Below, one piece after another: positions 55,301 through 62,934 of a stretch of 64,000 bases of DNA (positions are counted from its first letter, which is position 1; each line of letters opens with the position of its first letter). A model generated the notes under the pieces. It was given only the letters and a program-made list of their open reading frames with translations. It did not search any database and was not told the origin of the DNA. The position numbers were made by a program, and so were the translations under genes. The stretch covers positions 38,230 through 102,229 of the forward strand of contig JAKZES010000015.1 in assembly GCA_022548915.1 (NCBI GenBank), written 5' to 3'. This DNA comes from Verrucomicrobiaceae bacterium E54 (lineage in GTDB: Bacteria; Verrucomicrobiota; Verrucomicrobiia; Verrucomicrobiales; Akkermansiaceae).

Positions 55301-58300
55301 CGCCCGGCGTCCGGCGGTCTGGCGGGCAAGGGTCGTGAGCGTCTGGCCGGGTCCGACTTCGAGATACACCCGGCCTTCGGTTTCGGACGCGGCGGCATCG
55401 AGCGCCCCGTGGAAATTCACCGTGTGGCGGAGGTGGGACGCCCAGTAGCCGGGATCGATCGCCTGGGCATCGCTCAGGCGCTCCCCGGTCACCGTCGAAA
55501 GGATCGCCATCCGTGGCGTGTGCAGTTTCACGCCCTCGATCACCCTGCGGAAGCGATCGACGACCGGATCCATCATGTGGCTATGGAAGGCGTGGGAGGT
55601 GTGGAGTTCGCGGACGTTGACGCCCTCGGACTCCAACTGCCGGGCGAAGGCATTCACCGCCTCGGTTTCGCCGGCGACGACCGACAGGGCCGGGCCGTTG
55701 CTGGCGGCGAGGTCGATGCCCTCCGGCAGTCGCTTTGAAAGCTCGGCGGCGGCCAGGCGCACCGACAGCATCGATCCACCGGGCAGCTCACCCATCAGTC
55801 GGCCACGCTCGGCGAGGATGCGCAGGCCGTCGTCGATCGAGAACACCCCGGCCAGGCAGGCGGCGGTGAATTCGCCGACGCTGTGGCCGAGCATCAACGT
55901 CGGACGCAAACCCCAGCGGGCCCACTGGCGGGCCAGCGCCCACTCGACGACGAAGATCGCCGGCTGGGCGAGCACGGTGCGCTTGAGACGCTCGGCAGCT
56001 TCGCCTCCGTCTTCGGCGAAGAGAGTCTTGCGCAAGTCCTCGCCGAGAAGCGGCTCGAGAAGGTCCGCGCAGTAGTCGATGTCTTCGCGGTAGCCCGGCT
56101 CGGCCTCGTAAAGATCGCGGGTCATCCCCGGGTGCTGGGCTCCCTGGCCCGGGAACATCCAGACCATTTCCGGCACCGATGTCGCCGCCTCGGCCGTGGT
56201 GAATTCGCGGCTGCGCAGCTTGCCGGCCAGCGAGGCCCAATCCCGGGCGACCACCGCCGCGCGGCGGGCCATGGCCTTGCGACCGACCGCCATCGTCCGG
56301 GCCGCCGTCGCAAAGTCGGTGCTGCTCGCTCCGTCCGCGTGCGCGGCGAGCTTGTCGGCCATTTCCGCCACGGCCTCGTCGCTGCGTCCGGACAGCAGCC
56401 AAACCCGCTCGTCCTCGGGGGCCTCGGGCGTGACGTCCCGCGGCGCTTCCTCGAGAATCACGTGGGCATTGGTGCCGCCGACCCCGAAGGAGCTCACACC
56501 CGCCCGCCGCGGCGTGTCGCCTTCGCGATTCCACGCCCGGAGGCTGCCGTTCACGAAGAACGGGGAACTGTCGAAATCGATGCGGGGATTCGGCTTTTCG
56601 AAATGCAGCACCGGCGGCAGCTCGCCGTGCTCGAGCGAGAGTGCGGTCTTGATCAGGCCGCAGACGCCCGCGGCCGTGTCGAGGTGGCCGAGGTTCGACT
56701 TGAGCGAACCGACCGCACAAAAGCCCGTGTCGGACGTCGCGTGGCGGAAGGCCTGGGTCAGCGCGGTGATCTCGATCGGATCACCCAGCGGCGTCGCGGT
56801 GCCGTGGGCCTCGATGTAGCTGATCGTGCGGGGATCGACGCCGGCATCGAGGTGCGCCCGGCGAATGGCATCGGCCTGGCCGTCCACGCTCGGCGCGGCG
56901 TAGCTGTGCTTCACGCCGCCGTCGTTGTTCATGCCGAAGCCGCGCACGACCGCATGGATGTGGTCGCCGTCGCGCACCGCGTCCTTGAGTCGCTTGAGCA
57001 GCACCACGCCACCGCCATTCGAGAAAACCGTGCCCGAGCTGTCGGCATCAAACGGGCGGCAGTGGCCGTCGCGCGAGAGCATGCCGCCCTCCTCGTGGCG
57101 GTAGCCGCGCTTCTGCGGCACGGTCACGGTCACGCCACCGGCCAGGGCCATGTCGCACTGGCCCGTCCGCAGTGCCATTGCCGCGTGGGAAACGGCGACC
57201 AGCGAGCTGGAGCAGGCGGTCTGCACCGTGAGGCTCGGACCCTTGAGGTTGAGCTTGAAGGCGACCCGCGTCGCCAGGTGGTCCTTGTCGTTGCCGAACT
57301 CGACCTGCAGCGCTCCGACCTGCGCTTCCTCCAAATGCCGGCGATGCACTTGCGGGTCGGAGAGAATGTTGTGGGGAAGGTAGGTGCCGTAGTAGCAGCC
57401 GGCGTAAACTCCCACGCGACCGCCATCGGCCTCGGCGTCATCCGGCACGTAGCCGGCACGCTCGAAGGCCTCCCAGCAAAGCTCGAGGAAGACCCGCTGC
57501 TGCGGATCGATGATCTCGGCCTCGCGCGGAATGATCCCGAAAAGCCCGCCATCCAGTCCTTCATAGACCTCCGGCTCGAGCAGGCCGCGGGCCCGCACGA
57601 AGCTCGGGTCGTTGGCCGGCCCCGGAACCTCGAGTTCCTCCTCGGAGAAACGGGTGATGGACTCGACCCCATCGCGCAGGTTCTTCCACAACTCCTCGGG
57701 CGACGAGGCCCCCGGCAGCCGGACCGACATGCCGACAATGGCCAGCGCGTTGTCGTCACCCTCGCCGCCGCCAATCGGTGCTTCCGGAACCACCGAAGCC
57801 TGCTCGCGCCCGGCGACCAGCTCGGCCTGGGCGGTCACCGTCGGGTTCTCGAACATGCGGACAAATTCAAAGCGACGACCAAAGGCCCGCTGGATGGCGG
57901 CGTGGACGCGGACCAACTGCAGCGAGCTGCCGCCGAGATCCACGAAGCGATCGTTGCGGCCGACTTCCTCCAGACCGAGCACCTCGGACCAGATCGTGGC
58001 GATTTTTTCCTCATCCTCACCCACCGGCGCGGCATAGCGCTCCGAGATCTCCGGACGCGGGCGCACCGGATCGGCGGCCCAATTCACCAGCGAAGCACCA
58101 TCGGTCAGCACATGGGTCGTCAGGCTCACGGCCTCCGGATCGACCAGCGGGGTGGTGATCGAGCTCGCCGCCTTCGAGCGCGAGGCGGTCGCCGTCGGCA
58201 GCAGCGGGCACGACGCCGCCACCTCGGAATCGATCAGGCGCATGCCGTCCTCCCAGCGCCCGGCGACGCTCTCGAGGAAATCCTTCACCGGCTGGTTGCG

Positions 58301-59779
58301 CCCGGTGTCGTTGAACCAGATCGCGACCTCGGAAAGCCCGAGGTGCCCGGCCAGCTCGCCCAGGTGCCGGAGCATGCGTTGCTCGACGCCCTTGCCGAGC
58401 GCGCGGCAACTCAGGAGGAAGGTTTCCGCCCAGAGGCGTCCCCCGTCTTCCCGGGAGCACATCAATCCGACCGTGCCATAATCTCCGAAGCGGTCGCTGA
58501 CCCTGACCAATTGGGCGCGCATGCCCTGGCAGAAACGCGCCAGCGTGACCTCGTCCCGCGGCTGCGGGCAGGCGTTGAACTGGTTGGTCCGCTGCGTCAG
58601 CTGGCTGGCCCGGGCCAGATCATCCTCGGCCACCGCCACGATCTCCATCCGCAGGTCGAGGCCCTCGATGAATTGCTCGTAGCTCGCCGTGCGCTCGCGA
58701 AGCGCCAGGCGGCGGGCTTCGTCGTGGTAAAAGTCGGCACGACGCGTGTCGTCCTTCGAGTGCTCGGCGCGGTCCAGCACCCACAGGTGACGCAGGAAAT
58801 CCGGCAGGTCCACGCTGGCCTCGGGCAGCCGCAGGGCAAGCACGGCCGGGGCGTTGGCCGAGACCTCCGCGACCTCGGCGGGGTTGTCATCAAGGAACAG
58901 GAAGCTGTCCAGCCCCAGGCCGAGGCGCTCGGCGAGCCGGCACAGGTTCGCCGACTTCGGATCCCAGTTGACCATTCCATCGACGAAGGCGTCGCGGGAA
59001 ATCACCATCCCGGGATTCTCGCGGAACACCGCTTCCACGTCCTCGGGGTGATTCTTCGACACGAGGCACAGCAGGTAGCCCTCCGCCCGCTTCGCCATCA
59101 GCTCCCGCTGGAAGGCCGCGCGTCCTTCGTCGACCAACACGCCACGCGGGCCGGTCTCGCCGCAGACCCCGGTCCAGAGGGTGTTGTCGCAATCGACGGC
59201 GATCACCTTGAAGGGTTTGCGCAGCAGCGCGAGAACCCGGCGCGCCAGGAAGGTGCCCAGGGCGGCGAAAGCCTCCTCGCGGTAGGGCAGGCAGGCCGCC
59301 TCGGCCGCCTCGGCATCGTAGGCGTCTTCGATGCCGTAGATCTCGAAGGATTCCGAGGCATCGATCACCTCGACCCCCGCGACCGGATCCAACTGGTCCC
59401 GCAGGTCAGCGGCGAAGTTCTTCTCGATGCCGTTGTCGTGCTCGCTCGGCGCCAGCACGACGAGCGTGCGGCGGGCACCGTGAGCCATCGACTCGCCCAC
59501 CGCCGCCGCCACTTCACGCGCGGTCGAACGCGCCCTCGCGGGTCCGTCCGCGCCCAGATCGCGGGGCCGGACGATGACCAGGTTGATCCCGCCATCATTG
59601 GTCGCGAGCAAGCCGCCGGGATCCAGGAGTTGCTGAAGCACCTGGTTGAACGGGGCGAAACCGACGTCGGTCTCGAATCCAAAAATCGCGAGTGCCTTCG
59701 AAAGGTAGGCATTCAGCGGCTCGGCGGTGAAGGTCGCGGCAATGCGCAACCGGACAGCGTGAGACGTGGGGGTCGTCAT
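49349..59779 (-). CDS. Hybrid PKS-NRPS megasynthase with FkbH and aminotransferase domains
   Basis: The 3476-residue protein has an unusual order. FkbH-like HAD domain, about 1-520 (DCDNT 196-200, LFLDDNP 295-301). ACP1 near 590-650 (LGGSS, Ser619). KS 677-1110 (Cys856, His992, His1032). AT about 1205-1500 (GHSVG, HAFH 1396-1399, malonyl-type). ACP2 1590-1660 (FGFDS, Ser1622). Class III aminotransferase 1710-2155 (Asp1964, PLP Lys1992). Condensation 2175-2600 (HHLAADG 2308-2314). Adenylation 2620-3105 (MYTSGSTGRPKG). PCP 3120-3190 (LGGNS, Ser3153). Thioesterase 3214-3470 (GYSYGG, Ser3287, Asp3314, His3443). There is no KR, DH or ER. It should convert one malonyl-extended starter to a beta-amino acyl unit, couple it to one amino acid and release it. 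Start ATG 59779; two strands of AT-rich DNA precede it. Confidence 0.9.
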   Translation of the reverse strand: MTTPTSHAVRLRIAATFTAEPLNAYLSKALAIFGFETDVGFAPFNQVLQQLLDPGGLLATNDGGINLVIVRPRDLGADGPARARSTAREVAAAVGESMAHGARRTLVVLAPSEHDNGIEKNFAADLRDQLDPVAGVEVIDASESFEIYGIEDAYDAEAAEAACLPYREEAFAALGTFLARRVLALLRKPFKVIAVDCDNTLWTGVCGETGPRGVLVDEGRAAFQRELMAKRAEGYLLCLVSKNHPEDVEAVFRENPGMVISRDAFVDGMVNWDPKSANLCRLAERLGLGLDSFLFLDDNPAEVAEVSANAPAVLALRLPEASVDLPDFLRHLWVLDRAEHSKDDTRRADFYHDEARRLALRERTASYEQFIEGLDLRMEIVAVAEDDLARASQLTQRTNQFNACPQPRDEVTLARFCQGMRAQLVRVSDRFGDYGTVGLMCSREDGGRLWAETFLLSCRALGKGVEQRMLRHLGELAGHLGLSEVAIWFNDTGRNQPVKDFLESVAGRWEDGMRLIDSEVAASCPLLPTATASRSKAASSITTPLVDPEAVSLTTHVLTDGASLVNWAADPVRPRPEISERYAAPVGEDEEKIATIWSEVLGLEEVGRNDRFVDLGGSSLQLVRVHAAIQRAFGRRFEFVRMFENPTVTAQAELVAGREQASVVPEAPIGGGEGDDNALAIVGMSVRLPGASSPEELWKNLRDGVESITRFSEEELEVPGPANDPSFVRARGLLEPEVYEGLDGGLFGIIPREAEIIDPQQRVFLELCWEAFERAGYVPDDAEADGGRVGVYAGCYYGTYLPHNILSDPQVHRRHLEEAQVGALQVEFGNDKDHLATRVAFKLNLKGPSLTVQTACSSSLVAVSHAAMALRTGQCDMALAGGVTVTVPQKRGYRHEEGGMLSRDGHCRPFDADSSGTVFSNGGGVVLLKRLKDAVRDGDHIHAVVRGFGMNNDGGVKHSYAAPSVDGQADAIRRAHLDAGVDPRTISYIEAHGTATPLGDPIEITALTQAFRHATSDTGFCAVGSLKSNLGHLDTAAGVCGLIKTALSLEHGELPPVLHFEKPNPRIDFDSSPFFVNGSLRAWNREGDTPRRAGVSSFGVGGTNAHVILEEAPRDVTPEAPEDERVWLLSGRSDEAVAEMADKLAAHADGASSTDFATAARTMAVGRKAMARRAAVVARDWASLAGKLRSREFTTAEAATSVPEMVWMFPGQGAQHPGMTRDLYEAEPGYREDIDYCADLLEPLLGEDLRKTLFAEDGGEAAERLKRTVLAQPAIFVVEWALARQWARWGLRPTLMLGHSVGEFTAACLAGVFSIDDGLRILAERGRLMGELPGGSMLSVRLAAAELSKRLPEGIDLAASNGPALSVVAGETEAVNAFARQLESEGVNVRELHTSHAFHSHMMDPVVDRFRRVIEGVKLHTPRMAILSTVTGERLSDAQAIDPGYWASHLRHTVNFHGALDAAASETEGRVYLEVGPGQTLTTLARQTAGRRAAGCFSSCEHPASGAPDRPRMLLSLGELWTRGVEVDWKLVFREVPAQRVPLPTYPFQRKRYWKECRLLDQPVVAAAPAVAAAAVPAEAAAPEESAGSLIDRVRQVLEDLSGIPAEDMAEGAGFLEFGFDSLLLTQAARELQKNFGVAIAFRDLMQSFPTLGKLVAHLEASGVSAAAGSSKPTPAKVEVVAADPDDDGTESGVAGPRTRIDREERSDELTPSQRAHLDALVERYCEKTRTSKSRTQEFRQWHADPRTVNGFNRLWKEMVYQVVATRMKGSRMWDVDGNEYIDMVNGFGPNFLGHAPDFVTEAIQEQLATGLEVGPQCEAAMEASRLFCEVTGNERVCFLNTGSEAVQAAMRIARTVTGRDKILVFDKDYHGNFDPVLVRSVGKGQRRRTLPLAPGIPDNSVQDIIVVPWGKPEALDMIREVAGELAAVLVEPVQSRQPELVPVDFVREVKKISEENDFLLVFDEVITGIRQGPRGAQELYGIEADLATYGKVFGGGALPIGICAGKAKYMDTFDGGHWQFGDDSFPEKEVTFFAGTFVRLPMAMAACRAVLKHVKEQPAEYWEGIGRRADRLATTVDRMFRDQGIDVRMVNFNSQMYLRIGDGARHGNLIYYHLRSKGVFAMEGLPFYLTAAHTDADVDFVINAFRETIAELQDGGFFPKNETSSEEEAAAGERGPFPMTEPMSEIWLASLLGDEANLAFNEMLQLRLKGAVDHAAVRSAVQDLVDRHDALRMRVPAGRSPVFVIDDHQDACVIEEDLRDEEDVEAAVRECGLRQRESAFDLSTGPLFRVVAARVADDEVVLQFVAHHLAADGWSFEVLIRDFAKAYEARLDGSKPKFTPVPSIVDRALREHRSSGDGGDSLDWWAGRFAGEVPEVELPLRKAYPRTPLYASDTCELMLDTEMLGRLKKLAAACGATLNSTLLGGFQALLHKLTGQQRFAMTFPTAGQMNDGDEELVGHCVNFLPLVAEIGEGDSFKQLVASASAGQLDALEHGDVTYGRLLRALKLGREGGRRPLMEVIFNFEPSGDPGSFGGLQAKVETVPARYSNSTIFLNLMQSPDGLLLSSTYNRELIDPGTMRAWLVAFRELLGQATEDPSRPLAALKLLGDDARQNLQHWSGSELRLADESIDARFRRIAEVHADRVALTASAGSWTYGQLNVRIDAVASALAGAGVGRGDRVAVLLPRGRESIAASLGVLRAGACFVPIDPADPEPRRREIIEDAGVKLVLSDQRPEGVAVLDPGDIEEGVAPVLELSTEDPAYVMYTSGSTGRPKGVVVPQRGVLRLVENGGTIEFGPEEVFLHASNPAFDASTLEIFGPLLHGGRLVLLEEDETSLAGIGSLVEREGVTTLWLTAGLFELMIEENPGCLRGVRQLLAGGDVLSPGHVRRAFELLPDTAIINGYGPTENTTFTTCHRVRPEDLEAGSIPIGRPVPGTTVGIVDKDGEPVPVGVPGELLCGGSGLALGYLGRDDLTGERFIQTPAGRMYRTGDLCRWASDGTIEFVGRIDQQVKLRGFRIEPGEIEAVLGSHPSVARCKVAVRGEGASGKRLLAWVCTRDTGALSELSEWLAARLPGFMVPERIIEVPDMPLTANGKVAVDRLPETSGHQPQPVVARQAPEGETERKLAVIWSELLKIDPPARDEDFFDLGGNSLAGLRMFAQIQRKFEVSLPLSTLLRARTIRSLAVAVESAGGGEKPVALENLASVQPEGDLPPLCAVHGGDGGILFYRELAERLPKDRPFLAIESPELRRDDRIEVGAIPETAARYIEMLKAVRPDGPYLLAGYSYGGVVAFEMARQLAEAGEEVPFLALFDTVNPAADIRPYALGERVSVYWNSQSEASLAERIRRLAGRFKDGVETHLRVKAESAAARGEAASAHTERRAVQLREAHEKAMDAYQPSRFRGTLHLFRASAVNDKFEIPDDYGWSDHVDALKIIEVPGEHLTLFDDGNVGPLAEDVAAELRAAVGTAMDQPQS

Positions 59780-59900
59780 AAAAATGAAGGGAACAGGGTG
59801 GGAACGCCGATAAGAATGAGGTCGATATTTTAAAAAATCAAGATATTCAGCGGAGCGGATCTTTTGACGACACACCTTTCAACTCGTTATTTTTGAATGA

Positions 59901-59919
59901 CTTTTGGAATTCACAAAAG
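59901..59919. promoter_or_regulatory. Possible operator: CTTTTG-N7-CAAAAG
   Basis: CTTTTGGAATTCACAAAAG lies in the AT-rich leader about 120 bases upstream of the megasynthase start. Six-base arms and a GAATTC core make it operator-like; this is speculative. Confidence 0.3.
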
Positions 59920-60140
59920 TTCCCCCACGCGATCCCGTAGCCCGGATATCTCACGATTCTCGTGGACGGGGGAATGGTTCGGACTTTCGAATTTGAGACC
60001 TTCGACCTTCCGAGCGCAGCACTCGAATAGGAACGGTGAACAATAAGTGGGTGTCGGATCGCGCGGAGATCAAGTTCGTCAGCAACCTCGCCCATCCGTG
60101 GCTGGAGCGAAGGACGCGACTTGCCATCTGATCTGGCGCT

Positions 60141-60213
60141 GGACCTCCTAAAGGAGGAACTACAAACAGAACCGGCGCGCCTGTTCGGTTCGTAGTTCCC
60201 CCTTCAGGGGGCC
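60141..60213. repeat. REP pair (BIME-like) without a transposase
   Basis: An inverted REP at 60141-60167 (CCTCC-TAAA-GGAGG, then AACTACAAAC) and a direct REP at 60188-60213 (GTTCGTAG, stem CCCCC/GGGGG). They have the same order and a similar spacer to the pair at 33767, and both carry GTAG. Confidence 0.8.
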
Positions 60214-60366
60214 GCGAAGCCAGAGCCGCACCGTTTCAGTCGCCGCGGATCACCAACCGCCCTCCTCACAAAACATGGACCTCCCAACCCGGAGGGCCGA
60301 CTTTGTCGGAGTTTGCGCCGATAGCCCCGACTTGTCGGGGCGTATCGGTCTGGCCTCCGGCCAGAT

Positions 60367-60390
60367 GCATTTCTCACGTGTGAGAAATGC
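60367..60390. repeat. Perfect 24-base palindrome upstream of the PPTase
   Basis: The 12-base half GCATTTCTCACG is followed immediately by its exact complement TGTGAGAAATGC starting from the shared CACGTG centre. It sits 81 bases before the PPTase ATG. It could be an operator, a terminator-like hairpin or a REP variant. Confidence 0.75.
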
Positions 60391-60470
60391 AGGGCAGGGG
60401 CTTGATCGGGATCTGAAGCGAGACGGCGCGTGACAAGCAGCGGGCAAATCCGCCAGCGTCAGGCACGCGA

Positions 60471-61109
60471 ATGGGACGGGTGACGCTCCATCTTCTGACT
60501 TCTGAATGGGACCTGCCGGAGAAGCCGGAGAGTTTCCTCGATTCGGACGAAATCGAAAGGATGGGGCGCTTCGTCTTCGAGCCCGATGCCCGTCGCTGGT
60601 CGCTCTTCCGCGCCAAGGCGAAGCGGGCCCTGGCCGGCCACACCGGCGGACGGATCCTGCCTTGGCTCGAAGGGCCGGGTGGCAAGCCCCGGGTGGACCA
60701 GCCGGGATTGGAGTTCAACCTGAGCCACAGCGAAACGCTGGCCGCCCTGGTCGTGTCGGACGCCGGCCCGGTGGGAGTCGATCTCGAACCGCTCGACCGC
60801 GCCCCCACCCTGCTTGAGTGCGAGGACAGCTTCTGCCATCCAGCCGAACGGGCGGAATTGCCCGTCGACACCGGCTCCCGAGCCATCGCCCTGCTCCACT
60901 TGTGGACGGCAAAGGAAGCCCTCTTGAAGGCCGTGGGAACCGGCCTTCAGTTTCCGCCCACCGAGTTGATCGTTCGTGACGACGCCGGAATCGGCGGCCC
61001 GGAGCGGTGCGATCAATTTCACCTGCGGCGTCCCGTCGATCCTGCAGAGATCGCCCACTGCCTTGCCGTAGCGGTCCCGCGGCTGGTGGAAACGGTGACG
61101 CTTGCCTGA
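60471..61109 (+). CDS. 4'-phosphopantetheinyl transferase, Sfp type
   Basis: The 212-residue enzyme transfers phosphopantetheine from CoA to carrier-protein serines. Motifs are FNLSHSE (P1), VGVDLEPLD (magnesium-binding Asp/Glu) and WTAKEALLKAVGTGL (catalytic Glu/Lys) in correct order. The length is about that of the Sfp-like AcpT/HetI group. It is divergent from the megasynthase gene, and likely activates that enzyme's three carriers. A GTG nine bases downstream (60480) would also be possible as a start. Confidence 0.9.
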   Translation: MGRVTLHLLTSEWDLPEKPESFLDSDEIERMGRFVFEPDARRWSLFRAKAKRALAGHTGGRILPWLEGPGGKPRVDQPGLEFNLSHSETLAALVVSDAGPVGVDLEPLDRAPTLLECEDSFCHPAERAELPVDTGSRAIALLHLWTAKEALLKAVGTGLQFPPTELIVRDDAGIGGPERCDQFHLRRPVDPAEIAHCLAVAVPRLVETVTLA

Positions 61110-61185
61110 GGGCCTGTCTGAGATCGACACCCGCGGCAGTTGATGTTAGGGTTTCGCCGTTGAAAGGCTCTCATCCGCTTCCGCC

Positions 61186-62481
61186 ATGGACTCTCTCCAG
61201 TTTCCCTGCCCCGCCTGCGACAAGCGCTTGAGAGTCCCTGCGGCGGCGGCCGGTCAGCGGGGACCCTGCCCGAACTGCGGCGAGGAAATCATCGGACCCC
61301 AGCCCGCCCTGGGCATCCCGGCGCGCATCTCGCTGCAAGCCGGGCCGCCGCTGAACGAGATCCCGCTGCCGCCCGCGCCCGAGGCGAACCTCCCGGAGCC
61401 CGGCGAATCCAGCCCCGTTTCCGCGGCACTGGAAGTCTTCCAGCCGAAGCAGGCGACCCGCGAGGTCCCCCGCGACCGCGAGCCGCCCCGGGCGTCGGCT
61501 GAGGAGCAGGCTCCGGCCAAGGCTCCGGTCCCCCGGCCCGCCACCGAGCCTGCGCTGCGCTCCGCGACCTACGATGAGCCCGCGAAGCGGATCCGCCGCC
61601 TCTGGGCCGCCGTCTTCGTGCTCTCCTGCATCCTGTGCACCGTCCTCGCCTTCATCGGCGGCTACCTCACCGCCCTCAAGCGCATCGACGTGACCGCACC
61701 CATTTTCGCCCCGCCCTCGACCAAACCGGCACCCCGCCTTCTTCCCTCAAACCTTCCCGAAACGCCTGCCCCGCCCGTCGAGATCCGGGAGACTCCCAGC
61801 AAACCACCGATCGAGGAGCCACCGCCGGAGGTGGACGAGCCACCGTCTGCCGAAACCGGTTCGCGGACCACCCTCGAGGCATTTCTCTCCGCTCCCGACT
61901 GGACGGCCCGCTCGGCCTACGTGGCCGAGGCCGCGCTGCCCGCGATGAAGGAGGTGGCGGAGGCAGAGGGCGACGGGCCAATCAAGGTGACTTCCATCGA
62001 ACCCTCGCTCCTTGACGGGGATCTCCATCACTACCGGGTCACCACCGAAGCCCTTCCGGACGGCTTCCCCGTCACCCTTCGACAAACCTCCGGCGGCTGG
62101 CAGGTCGACTGGTCCTCCTTCCACGAGTTCTCCACCAACCGCTTCGCCCGTTTCCTCGCCGGCGACCTGGGAGAAAGCGGAACCTTCCGGGTTTTCTTCA
62201 AGCCCACCGAGGATTCCCAGCCCGCCTTTGCGGCGTACCAGATTGCCGCGCCCGCCGGCACCCGCACCACGACCGCCTACGCTTCACGGTCCGGCGTGGC
62301 CTTTGCCTCATTGACCGCGCTTTTCGACAGTGAGGCCATCGCCAACCACCCCCGATATCAGGAGCTTCTGCAGCGCTCCGGCCTCCCGATGACCGTCGAG
62401 CTGGCACGCAAGACCAGTTCCGATGGACGATCCTATCTCGAAATCACCGGCCTGGTCGCGGCGAGCTGGAATCGGGGATAA
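61186..62481 (+). CDS. Zinc-ribbon protein with one membrane segment, unknown function
   Basis: The 431-residue protein begins with a zinc ribbon (FPCPACDKRLRVPAAAAGQR, CPNCGEEI), continues with a Pro/Glu/Ala-rich linker, then one membrane segment (about 146-165, WAAVFVLSCILCTVLAFIGG), another Pro-rich stretch and a globular C-terminal domain (ETGSRTTLEAFLSAPDWTARSAY onward). Similar three-part proteins (ribbon, linker, helix, soluble domain) are frequent in Planctomycetes and Verrucomicrobiota; their roles are unknown. Possible functions in envelope sensing are a guess. Confidence 0.75.
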   Translation: MDSLQFPCPACDKRLRVPAAAAGQRGPCPNCGEEIIGPQPALGIPARISLQAGPPLNEIPLPPAPEANLPEPGESSPVSAALEVFQPKQATREVPRDREPPRASAEEQAPAKAPVPRPATEPALRSATYDEPAKRIRRLWAAVFVLSCILCTVLAFIGGYLTALKRIDVTAPIFAPPSTKPAPRLLPSNLPETPAPPVEIRETPSKPPIEEPPPEVDEPPSAETGSRTTLEAFLSAPDWTARSAYVAEAALPAMKEVAEAEGDGPIKVTSIEPSLLDGDLHHYRVTTEALPDGFPVTLRQTSGGWQVDWSSFHEFSTNRFARFLAGDLGESGTFRVFFKPTEDSQPAFAAYQIAAPAGTRTTTAYASRSGVAFASLTALFDSEAIANHPRYQELLQRSGLPMTVELARKTSSDGRSYLEITGLVAASWNRG

Positions 62482-62502
62482 TGCCTCCGGGCTCCCTGAG
62501 CT

Positions 62503-62934
62503 TCATCCCGCCTGGGGACCGTTCCACGGGTTCACGACCTTCAGCTCCTCCAGATCCTCGAAGTCGGCAACGTTGCGGGTTGCCAGAATCAGATGGTGCT
62601 CGAGGGCCGTCGCGGCAATCAGGCAATCCGCCAACCCCCTCGTCCGCCCGGCAGCGATCTTGCCGGCGCGCTCCGCCACGGCGGCAGTCACCGCCAGCGT
62701 CCGCCCCTCGAAAGCCGGTTTGACCCTGCCCTCCAGCCACTGTCCGAGAAGTTTCCCGAAGCGAGGATCCTTCGGCTCGATCTGGTCGATGCCCCGGCGG
62801 ATTTCCAGCAGGGTGACGACGCTGATCCAGCAGGAAGCCAATGGAGTTTTCTGCTCCCAGGCCCGCACCTCGGGGGCACAGCGCTGAACCGAACGCAGCT
62901 CCGAAATGACGTTCGAATCCAGAAGGAACCTCAT
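62503..62934 (-). CDS. VapC-like PIN-domain RNase toxin
   Basis: The 143-residue protein starts with LLDSNVISELR, the PIN-domain acidic motif, and has further conserved acidic residues in LLEIRRGI and GLADCLIAATALEHH, ending with TRNVADFEDL. These form the magnesium-binding site for RNA cleavage. It overlaps the antitoxin gene as ATGA, the normal toxin-antitoxin layout with the antitoxin first. Confidence 0.88.
   Translation of the reverse strand: MRFLLDSNVISELRSVQRCAPEVRAWEQKTPLASCWISVVTLLEIRRGIDQIEPKDPRFGKLLGQWLEGRVKPAFEGRTLAVTAAVAERAGKIAAGRTRGLADCLIAATALEHHLILATRNVADFEDLEELKVVNPWNGPQAG

Larger units (their letters stand above)
59780..60470. other. 691-base intergenic region between the megasynthase and the PPTase
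   Basis: No gene is apparent. 59780-59935 is unusually AT-rich for this window (runs such as TTTTAAAAAA) and may hold the megasynthase promoter. 60141-60213 is a REP pair. 60270-60400 is a series of inverted repeats (CCGAC-TTT-GTCGG, CCCCGAC-TT-GTCGGGG, TGGCC-TCC-GGCCA and a 24-base palindrome). The remainder, 59940-60140, shows nothing recognisable. Confidence 0.6.

Noticed and set aside
55883..59833. A 1316-codon open frame on the plus strand opposite the megasynthase
   Set aside because: It mirrors the megasynthase codons, has Arg/Gly/His-rich composition and no domain; long antisense frames are common in GC-rich DNA.
60250..60447. A 65-codon minus-strand frame between the REP pair and the PPTase
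   Set aside because: It runs across several inverted repeats and the palindrome; the apparent peptide is a by-product of those repeats.
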